Origin: Rhizobium aethiopicum
GTDB lineage: Bacteria > Pseudomonadota > Alphaproteobacteria > Rhizobiales > Rhizobiaceae
Assembly (NCBI RefSeq): GCF_900094625.1
Contig: NZ_FMAJ01000003.1
Coordinates: forward strand, 372,001-436,000
Length of the DNA: 64,000 nucleotides
Reading direction: 5' to 3'
Below, piece by piece: positions 52,394 through 59,397 of the stretch (positions are counted from its first letter, which is position 1; each line of letters begins with the position of its first letter). The notes beneath the pieces are model-generated. The model was not told the origin of the DNA and ran no database searches. It saw only the letters and a program-made list of their open reading frames with translations. A program made the position numbers and the translations under genes.

Positions 52394-53745
52394 TGTCCTC
52401 TGTTCTGACGATCGACGCCGCCAAGCGCAACCGCCTGCTGGCTGCCTATCCCGACGTCTTCCATCGCAGCTTCATGCAGCGCTGGGGCTTCCCCCTCATT
52501 TTGGCGGCGGTCCTTGTTTACCTTGCCTTCTGCTTCGCCTTTTTCAACGTCATTCCGACTTTCGTGAACGGCAACTGGGACCGTGCTGGGATCTATGTCC
52601 AGGACTGGTATTCCTGGCGCGCCCAGCCACGCTTGCGTTTCCAGAACGATCAGGTCGTTCCGCAATGGACAAGCCGCCGCCAGTATCCCGAGGGCGCCGA
52701 TATCGATTGGCTGAAGCCTAGTGCCGACGGGAGCAGATACATTGTCACCTTCGGCAGCGACGGCGACCGTCTGGAAGTAAGCCCGAACCGCGTCGACGTC
52801 TATGTCGACGGCAAGCTCTATCCCGTGGCCATTACCCGCGACCGCGCCTCCCTGCCAGCCGACGCGCCAGCCCAGATGCAGCAGGACGACAACAAGGTGA
52901 ATGTCTATTACGGCTTTGCCGGACAGGCAGAAATCCGCACCAGCCAGGTTTATGTGCAGCGCCGCTTTCTCGGCTGGGCGAATTTCTTCTTCGATACCCA
53001 ATCTCCCTTCTGGGGCCGCAGCCTGCCCGAGGTGATCGGCCTGATATTCTCCGGCGAACGGCTCGTTGCCGATCAGAGCAATGCTTCGCTGGCGTCGGAC
53101 AACTTCCTCAACAATGCGAGCTGGCAGCACGGCGACATCCTGTCGAAACTGATGCAGACGCTCGTCATGGCCTTTGTCGGCACGCTGTTCGGCACCCTGG
53201 TCGCTTTCCCGCTCGCCTTCATCGCCGCGCGCAACATTACCCGCAGCCGCGCCGTGAACTGGGGCACGAAACGGCTCTTTGACTTCCTGCGCTCGATCGA
53301 CATGCTGATCTGGGCACTGTTCTTCACCCGTGCCTTCGGCCCCGGGCCGCTTCCAGGGATCGCGGCAATCTTCTTCACCGATACGGGCGCACTCGGAAAA
53401 GTCTACGCCGAAGCTCTCGAGAACATCGACGACAAGCAACGCGAGGGCGTGAAGTCGGTGGGTGCGGCGCCGGTCGCCGTCCAACGTTTCGGCGTCATCC
53501 CACAGGTTCTGCCGGTCTTCATCTCGCAATCGCTCTACTTCTGGGAATCGAATACCCGCTCGGCGACCGTGATCGGTGCCGTCGGTGCGGGCGGCATCGG
53601 CCTCAAGCTGCTGGAATCCATGAAGACCAATTCGGACTGGGACAAGGTCGCCTATATGGTGCTTCTGATCCTCCTGGTGGTCTTTGCCTTCGACAATCTC
53701 TCGAATGCGCTGCGCTCGCGCGTGATGGGCAAAAAGAACCACTGA
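52393..53745 (+). CDS. phnE: Phosphonate ABC importer permease PhnE (second, enlarged)
   Basis: Second PhnE permease, 450 residues, far longer than the usual 260-300. The first helix (about 33-52) is followed by an extracytoplasmic insertion of about 180 residues, rich in Tyr, Trp, Arg and beta-type sequence (for example YVQDWYSWRAQPRLRF). The permease domain then starts near 250. The EAA loop is EGVKSVGAAPVAVQRFGVIPQVLP near 355-378, and the PhnE signature NTRSATVIGAVGAGGIG follows. ATG at 52393. 120 bp separate it from the next gene. Confidence 0.92.
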   Translation: MSSVLTIDAAKRNRLLAAYPDVFHRSFMQRWGFPLILAAVLVYLAFCFAFFNVIPTFVNGNWDRAGIYVQDWYSWRAQPRLRFQNDQVVPQWTSRRQYPEGADIDWLKPSADGSRYIVTFGSDGDRLEVSPNRVDVYVDGKLYPVAITRDRASLPADAPAQMQQDDNKVNVYYGFAGQAEIRTSQVYVQRRFLGWANFFFDTQSPFWGRSLPEVIGLIFSGERLVADQSNASLASDNFLNNASWQHGDILSKLMQTLVMAFVGTLFGTLVAFPLAFIAARNITRSRAVNWGTKRLFDFLRSIDMLIWALFFTRAFGPGPLPGIAAIFFTDTGALGKVYAEALENIDDKQREGVKSVGAAPVAVQRFGVIPQVLPVFISQSLYFWESNTRSATVIGAVGAGGIGLKLLESMKTNSDWDKVAYMVLLILLVVFAFDNLSNALRSRVMGKKNH

Positions 53746-53865
53746 CGAGCTGCCGCATCATCATTCTGTCACGGAAATCTTTTAGCCGGGGAGCCTGCTT
53801 GCGGTTCGCCGCCAAATCACTGCACATTGCGCTCCCCATCTCGACGATCCCCAGGATAAACAGCC

Positions 53866-54561
53866 TTGCGCTACGCTCTCTATTTCTCGCCGCCGAAGGA
53901 TGATCCCCTGACCGGCGCGGCCTCGCTCTGGCTTGGTCGTGACGCCTTTACGGGCGAGACTTATCCTGCACCGAAACATGAGATGCTCGGTGCCGCGGAA
54001 CAGTTCGAGCTGACCGCCGAGCCGCGCCGCTACGGCTTTCACGCGACGATCAAGGCACCGTTTTCGCTCGCCGCCTCCGTCACCGAGAAGGATCTCATGG
54101 CGGTTGCCGAGGAGCTTGCCGCGCGCACGCCGGCCTTCGAGATTCCCGAACTCGTGCTTGGCCGGCTCGGCCGCTTTTTTGCCCTTGTTCCCGGCTCCGT
54201 TCATCAACCTCTTCAGGATTTCGCCGCGAAGGTGGTAATGTCATTCGAGCCGTTTCGCGCGGCACTTTCCGAGGCCGATATCATCAGGCGCAACCCGGAG
54301 AAGCTCAGCGAAAGCCAGCGCGCCAACCTGCAACGCTGGGGTTATCCTTACGTCATGGAGGATTTCGGCTTTCACATGACGCTGAGCGGCCAGGTCCCCG
54401 CCGAGCGCGCCGAAGTCATGAAGGCGATCCTGACCGAGCGCTTTGCCGATTTCACCGGTCGGCCGCTTTCGATTTCCGGCCTTGCCGTCTTCACCGAGGA
54501 GACGCGCGGTGCCCCGTTCAAAGTTCATTCCTGGCTGCCGCTCAACGGCGCCAAACGCTGA
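53866..54561 (+). CDS. Phosphonate-operon 2H phosphoesterase-like protein (DUF1045 type)
   Basis: 231-residue cytosolic protein of the family linked to phosphonate operons. Two HxT motifs, YGFHATIKAPF (His59, Thr61) and FGFHMTLSGQV (His170, Thr172), place it in the 2H phosphoesterase superfamily, whose members open 2',3'- or 1,2-cyclic phosphates. No phnP gene (cyclic phosphodiesterase of the pathway) is present in this locus, so this protein may open the ribose 1,2-cyclic phosphate made by PhnJ (inference). It starts with TTG at 53866 (AGGATA upstream), with phnM 13 bp after. Confidence 0.85.
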   Translation: MRYALYFSPPKDDPLTGAASLWLGRDAFTGETYPAPKHEMLGAAEQFELTAEPRRYGFHATIKAPFSLAASVTEKDLMAVAEELAARTPAFEIPELVLGRLGRFFALVPGSVHQPLQDFAAKVVMSFEPFRAALSEADIIRRNPEKLSESQRANLQRWGYPYVMEDFGFHMTLSGQVPAERAEVMKAILTERFADFTGRPLSISGLAVFTEETRGAPFKVHSWLPLNGAKR

Positions 54562-54574
54562 AAGACCCGACTAT

Positions 54575-55714
54575 ATGAGCAAAGAGACCGTCTTTTCCAA
54601 CGCCCGCATCGTTCTCGAGGACGACATCCTCTCAGGATCGATCCTCATTCGCGACGGCAAGATCGCCGATATCTCTGAAGGCAATTCGGCAGCCGGCGAA
54701 GATTTCGAGGGCGACTTCATCATTCCGGGCCTTGTCGAACTGCATACCGACCATCTCGAAGGTCATTATCAGCCGCGCCCGGGCATCCGCTGGCACAAGA
54801 CGGCTGCGGTCCAGGCGCATGATGCCCAGATCGTCACATCGGGCATCACGACGGTCTTCGATTGCCTGCGCATGGGCGCGGACGAGGACGGCGGTTTCGA
54901 ACATGGCGAGATGCGTGAGATGGCCGACGCCATCCAGTCGGCGGAGAAGGAGGGCAGGCTGCGCGCCGAGCACCTCATCCACCTGCGCTGCGAGGTATCG
55001 GCCGACAACGTGCTCGAACATTTTGCCGATTTCGAAAAGGATCCGCATGTGCGGTTGGTCTCGCTGATGGATCACGCGCCGGGCCAGCGGCAGTTCCAGA
55101 CGATGGATCAGTACATCTTCTACTACCAGAAGAAGCGAGGCCTGAGCGATGAGGCTTTTGCCCGTTTCGTCGCCAAGCGCCAGGCGGAATCGGCGCGCAA
55201 TTCGACCCCGCATCGAAACGCCATCGCCAAGGTATGCGCCGAGCGCGGCATCACCGTCGCAAGCCATGACGACGCCACGCTTTCCCACGTCGACGAGGCG
55301 ATCGACAATGGCGTGCGCCTTGCCGAGTTTCCGACCAGCTTCGATGCAGCCCGGGCGTCGCACGAGCACGGCATGAGCGTGTTGATGGGCGCGCCCAACA
55401 TCGTGCGCGGCAAATCCCATTCCGGCAACATCGCCGCCCGCGATCTCGCAGAGATGGGCGTGCTCGACGTGCTGTCCTCCGACTACGTGCCGCTCAGCCT
55501 GCTGCATGCGCCCTTCATCCTCGCCGATGAGGTGGAGAGCATCACGCTGCCGAAGGCGATCGCGATGGTGACTTCGACGCCGGCCCGCACCGTCAGCCTC
55601 GACGATCGCGGCCGGATCGCGACCGGCCTGCGCGCCGACCTTGTCCGCGTCCACCGCGCGCATGGCGTGCCGGTAACACGCTCCGTTTGGCGCCAGGGAC
55701 GCCGTGTCGCATGA
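54575..55714 (+). CDS. phnM: Alpha-D-ribose 1-methylphosphonate 5-triphosphate diphosphatase PhnM
   Basis: Metal-dependent amidohydrolase-fold enzyme that removes pyrophosphate from the ribose-triphosphate phosphonate intermediate. 379 residues from the ATG at 54575. Metal-binding motifs are IPGLVELHTDHLEGHYQPRP near 50-69 (HxD-type), HLRCEVSADNV near 137-147, SHDDATLSHVDEAI near 229-242, and the late Asp in VLSSDYVPLSLL near 303-314. The C-terminus reads LVRVHRAHGVPVTRSVWRQG, usual for PhnM. The stop overlaps phnN by ATGA. Confidence 0.95.
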   Translation: MSKETVFSNARIVLEDDILSGSILIRDGKIADISEGNSAAGEDFEGDFIIPGLVELHTDHLEGHYQPRPGIRWHKTAAVQAHDAQIVTSGITTVFDCLRMGADEDGGFEHGEMREMADAIQSAEKEGRLRAEHLIHLRCEVSADNVLEHFADFEKDPHVRLVSLMDHAPGQRQFQTMDQYIFYYQKKRGLSDEAFARFVAKRQAESARNSTPHRNAIAKVCAERGITVASHDDATLSHVDEAIDNGVRLAEFPTSFDAARASHEHGMSVLMGAPNIVRGKSHSGNIAARDLAEMGVLDVLSSDYVPLSLLHAPFILADEVESITLPKAIAMVTSTPARTVSLDDRGRIATGLRADLVRVHRAHGVPVTRSVWRQGRRVA

Positions 55715-56316
55715 CCCCGCACGAACCCCATGCGGCAGCCGGAGCCGAGCGCGGCATCATGGTCGTGGTCGTCGGCCCGAGCGGCGCCGGCAAGGACACG
55801 CTGATGAACCTGGCTGCGCGGCGTTTTTCCGGCCGCGACAACGTGCATTTCGCGCGCCGCGTCATCACCCGCCACCGTAATGCCGGCGGCGAAGATCATC
55901 TTTCCGTCTCCCTCGAAGGCTTTGCCGCCATGGAGCAGTCAGGCTCCTTTGCCGTCTGGTGGGAAGCGCATGGCCTGAGATACGGCATTCCGGCCGAAGT
56001 CTCGGTGGCGCTGTCGAGAGGCCATATCGTCGTGGCTAACGGCTCGCGCTCGGCGCTTCACCGCTTCCAGGCCGCCTTCCCCCGGCTGAAGGTCATCAAT
56101 GTCACGGCCAGCCCCGAGGCGCTCGCCAGCCGGCTGGAGGCGCGCGGCCGCGAGACCCATGAGGACATCATGGCGAGGCTCGCCCGCGGCCCGCTGACGG
56201 TACGCGGCGATTATGACGTGACGGAGCTCGACAATAGCGGCTCGCTCGAAGAGGCCGAAGAGAAGATGATCGCAATCCTGGATGGGTTGCTGGCCGAAGT
56301 GCACTCGACACAGTAG
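55711..56316 (+). CDS. phnN: Ribose 1,5-bisphosphate phosphokinase PhnN
   Basis: Guanylate-kinase-like enzyme that phosphorylates ribose 1,5-bisphosphate to PRPP, the last step that brings the C-P lyase product into metabolism. 201 residues from the ATG at 55711. The P-loop [15 protein letters not shown] is at about 19-33; FARRVITRHRNAGGEDH near 48-64 and GFAAMEQSGSFAVWWEAHGLRYGIP near 70-94 are family motifs. VANGSR near 108 is also typical. It ends 9 bp before the GrpB-family gene. Confidence 0.95.
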   Translation: MTPHEPHAAAGAERGIMVVVVGPSGAGKDTLMNLAARRFSGRDNVHFARRVITRHRNAGGEDHLSVSLEGFAAMEQSGSFAVWWEAHGLRYGIPAEVSVALSRGHIVVANGSRSALHRFQAAFPRLKVINVTASPEALASRLEARGRETHEDIMARLARGPLTVRGDYDVTELDNSGSLEEAEEKMIAILDGLLAEVHSTQ

Positions 56317-56325
56317 AGAAGCGGG

Positions 56326-56829
56326 ATGCGCGCCATCAATGTCGTCGATTACGACCCTTGCTGGCCACTGCTCTTTGCTGAAATCAGCGCCGAAATCTCA
56401 ATCCTGCTCGGCGACCTCGTGCTGTCCATCGCTCATATCGGCAGTACATCGGTGCCGGGCCTGGCCGCCAAGCCGAAGATCGACCTCGATATCGTTACGA
56501 TCTCCGACGACGCTCTGCCGACGGCAATCGATGCGGTGCGCACTGCCGATTTCATCTTCCACGTCGATAGGGGAGAGAAACGCTGGGCCTTCACCAGGGA
56601 TCACGAAGGTTACGGATCCAAGCTCTATCTCTGCGGACCCGGTAACCGGGCGCCTCGCGAGCGCATCCGGTTTCGCGACTATCTCCGGGATCACCCGGAA
56701 AGAGCCCGGGCCTATGCCGAGCTAAAACGCCGCCTGGCCGTGGAGGCAGGCGGCGATCGGGATTTCTATACCGGCGGTAAGACCGAATTCGTCAGCGAGA
56801 CGGTGCGGCTGGCAGCCTTACGGACATGA
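56326..56829 (+). CDS. GrpB/UPF0157 family nucleotidyltransferase-like protein
   Basis: 167-residue cytosolic protein with the GrpB signature, a minimal nucleotidyltransferase fold: VDYDPCWPLLF near 6-16, then AHIGSTSVPGLAAKPKIDLDIV near 36-57, with the GS...D.D pattern of the fold. The C-terminus has FRDYLRDHPERARAYAELKR near 121-140. The function of the family is not settled. It lies 9 bp after phnN and is thus probably read from the phn operon, ending the plus-strand unit. Confidence 0.88.
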   Translation: MRAINVVDYDPCWPLLFAEISAEISILLGDLVLSIAHIGSTSVPGLAAKPKIDLDIVTISDDALPTAIDAVRTADFIFHVDRGEKRWAFTRDHEGYGSKLYLCGPGNRAPRERIRFRDYLRDHPERARAYAELKRRLAVEAGGDRDFYTGGKTEFVSETVRLAALRT

Positions 56830-56840
56830 ATCGGAGTGCG

Positions 56841-56856
56841 TAGGGCCAGTGCCCTA
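56841..56856. terminator. Short hairpin between convergent GrpB-family and ftsK genes
   Basis: Stem TAGGGC/GCCCTA with loop CAGT fills the 27-bp gap between convergent stops. The stem is short (6 bp) and lacks T-runs; it may serve as a weak bidirectional 3' end. Confidence 0.4.
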
Positions 56857-59241
56857 TCAATCCCCGTCGCCCCGTCCCGAGACGATCTCGCGCTTACCGA
56901 CATGGTTGGCCGGGCCGACGAGGCCTTCCTTCTCCATGCGCTCGACGAGTGAAGCGGCTCTGTTGTAACCGATACCGAGGCGGCGCTGGATGTAGGAGGT
57001 CGAGCACTTCTTGTCGCGCATGACGACCTTGACCGCCTGCTCGTAAAGCTCGTTGCCATCCTCGGAGGCCATGCCGCTCTTGTCGAAAACGGCGCCGGCG
57101 TCTTCCTCTTCCGCCTCTTCCTCCTCGTCGGCGGTGACGGTTTCGAGATATTCGGGGCGGCCCTGAGTCTTCAGGTGCGCAACGACTTTCTCCACCTCGG
57201 CATCGGAGACGAAAGGACCGTGGACGCGGGCGATGCGTCCGCCGCCCTGCATATGCAGCATGTCGCCCTGGCCGAGCAGCTGCTCGGCGCCCTGTTCACC
57301 GAGGATGGTACGGCTGTCGATCTTGGAGGTGACCTGGAAGGAGATGCGGGTCGGGAAATTCGCCTTGATCGTGCCGGTGATGACGTCGACCGACGGGCGC
57401 TGGGTCGCCATGATCAGGTGAATGCCCGCGGCACGCGCCATCTGCGCCAGACGTTGGATCGCACCCTCGATCTCCTTGCCGGCGACCATCATCAGGTCGG
57501 CCATTTCATCGACGATGACCACGATATAGGGCATCGGCGCGAGATCCAGCTCCTGGCTTTCCTCGATCGGCGCGCCGGTCCCCTTGTCGAAGCCGGTCTG
57601 GACCATGATGTGGATGGTCTCGCCCTTTTCGCGCGCCTGGGAGACGCGGCCGTTATAGCCGTCGATGTTGCGCACGCCGAGGCGCGACATCTTGCGATAA
57701 CGCTCCTCCATCTCGCGCACGGCCCATTTCAGCGCCATGACCGCCTTCTTCGGATCCGTGACGACGGGCGTCAGCAGATGCGGAATGCCGTCATAGACGG
57801 AGAGTTCCAGCATCTTCGGGTCGACCATAATCAACCGGCACTGCTCCGGCGTCATGCGGTAGAGCAGCGACAGGATCATCGTGTTGATGGCCACCGATTT
57901 GCCCGAGCCGGTGGTGCCGGCGACGAGCAGATGCGGCATCTTCGCGAGCTCGGCGATCACAGGCTCGCCGCCGATGGTCTTGCCGAGGCCGAGCGCCAGC
58001 TTATAGCCGCTCTTGTCGAAATCCTGGCTCTCGATCATCTCGCGGAAATAAACGGTTTCACGCGTGACGTTCGGCAGCTCGATGCCGATGACGTTGCGGC
58101 CGGGGACGACGGCGACGCGGGCCGAAAGCGCCGACATCGAGCGGGCGATATCGTCGGCGAGGCCGATGACGCGCGACGACTTCACGCCGGGCGCCGGCTC
58201 GAATTCATAGAGGGTGACGACGGGGCCGGGGCGGACATGGATGATCTCGCCCTTGATGCCGAAATCCTCAAGCACGCTTTCCAGAAGACCGGCATTCTGC
58301 TCCAACGTCTCCTGCGACATGATCTCGCCGAGACGTTCAGGCGGCTCCTGCAACAGAGCACGCGGCGGGAATTCATAGCCCGACGCATCGACCCTTTCAG
58401 GTCTCGCCGCAAGGCGCGGCGACGGCAGGACGGCGGCGACCGGAGGCGTCGACCGAGGCGCTGGGGCGGCCTGTAGCATCGGGGCGGCCTGAGGCATCGG
58501 GGTTGCCTGAAGCACCGGCATGACCTGAGGCATTGGAGTGGCCTGGGGTGCGGCCTGGGGCGCCAACGCGATCGTCGCCTCGCGAGCCCGCGGCGGCTTT
58601 TCCAGGGAAATCGCCGCCGGCGGGCGCGGAGCCACCGGCGCGGTCGTGGCAGCCGGCGGCTGGGCCGGGCGGGATGCCGACGGGGCGGGCTTCAGCACGC
58701 CCGGACGCCATTCCATGACGCGGAACAGGGAGGTGATCGATTCGGGCGCGGTCTCGATCTTCGGAAGAACGATCGCGGGCGCGCGCACCGGTTCGCCTTC
58801 TTCGAAGGCCATGACTTCCCAGAAGGCGAAATCGGAAATCGAAGACAGTTCGGAAGCGGCGCGCAGGGGGGAAGCCTCCACCGCGACGGCCGGCGCCTGC
58901 GGCGTCTCGATCGTCTGAGCCGGCGCTGCGGCAAGTTCGCCGGGCTCCGGCAGATAGATGTCGAAGGGCACGTCAACCGCGACCGGCTCGATCCGTATTG
59001 CCTGCTGTTCAGATTGCGGTTCGCCGCGAACAGGCTCGTTCGACGGACGGCGCCGGCTGATCAGCGTTTCCGGCGTGCGGGTGAAGCGAACGTTCGGCGC
59101 GAGGGAAAAGTTGCTCTGCCAGATCGGCGCTGCGGGCTTTTCGCCTGCAATTTCCTCCTGAAGTTCCGTTTCAAGCCCGCTGGAAAATTCCGCGGCATCC
59201 GTCAAATTGGTTCTGGGAAAACGCATGCGTCCGCTACTCAC
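56857..59241 (-). CDS. ftsK: FtsK/SpoIIIE-family DNA translocase without membrane domain
   Basis: DNA-pumping ATPase of the FtsK/SpoIIIE family, 794 residues. Unlike classical FtsK there is no N-terminal membrane segment. Residues about 1-290 are a hydrophilic Pro/Ala/Glu-rich linker with a repeat-like Met/Pro/Gln/Ala tract near 228-263. The alpha and beta motor domains follow, with Walker A GTTGSGKS at 442-449 and Walker [16 protein letters not shown] near 560. The C-terminal gamma winged helix (about 725-790) has [20 protein letters not shown] for binding polar DNA sequences. GTG (59241) and ATG (59226) are both possible starts. Confidence 0.92.
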   Translation of the reverse strand: MSSGRMRFPRTNLTDAAEFSSGLETELQEEIAGEKPAAPIWQSNFSLAPNVRFTRTPETLISRRRPSNEPVRGEPQSEQQAIRIEPVAVDVPFDIYLPEPGELAAAPAQTIETPQAPAVAVEASPLRAASELSSISDFAFWEVMAFEEGEPVRAPAIVLPKIETAPESITSLFRVMEWRPGVLKPAPSASRPAQPPAATTAPVAPRPPAAISLEKPPRAREATIALAPQAAPQATPMPQVMPVLQATPMPQAAPMLQAAPAPRSTPPVAAVLPSPRLAARPERVDASGYEFPPRALLQEPPERLGEIMSQETLEQNAGLLESVLEDFGIKGEIIHVRPGPVVTLYEFEPAPGVKSSRVIGLADDIARSMSALSARVAVVPGRNVIGIELPNVTRETVYFREMIESQDFDKSGYKLALGLGKTIGGEPVIAELAKMPHLLVAGTTGSGKSVAINTMILSLLYRMTPEQCRLIMVDPKMLELSVYDGIPHLLTPVVTDPKKAVMALKWAVREMEERYRKMSRLGVRNIDGYNGRVSQAREKGETIHIMVQTGFDKGTGAPIEESQELDLAPMPYIVVIVDEMADLMMVAGKEIEGAIQRLAQMARAAGIHLIMATQRPSVDVITGTIKANFPTRISFQVTSKIDSRTILGEQGAEQLLGQGDMLHMQGGGRIARVHGPFVSDAEVEKVVAHLKTQGRPEYLETVTADEEEEAEEEDAGAVFDKSGMASEDGNELYEQAVKVVMRDKKCSTSYIQRRLGIGYNRAASLVERMEKEGLVGPANHVGKREIVSGRGDGD

Positions 59242-59397
59242 TCATGCCTGACAAATTACGACCCTACCGGGATAGAAAAGGAAGGTTAATAAGTTCCTTC
59301 CGGCCGTTCCGTTCCGACACGGCCTCCGGGTATAATTCGATGCCATTTCAATGATTTATGTAAAGCGGAAAAATCTTCGCTTTTTTGACGAGGCGTT
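59242..59397. other. Gap between polA and ftsK-like gene
   Basis: 156 bp with AT-rich tracts. A 9-bp stem (GACGAGGCG 59387-59395 / CGCCTCGTC 59404-59412) spans the polA stop. A weaker stem AAAGCG/CGCTTT (59362-59383) lies further on. On the minus strand neither is followed by a good T-run. The region probably also holds the ftsK promoter. Confidence 0.4.
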
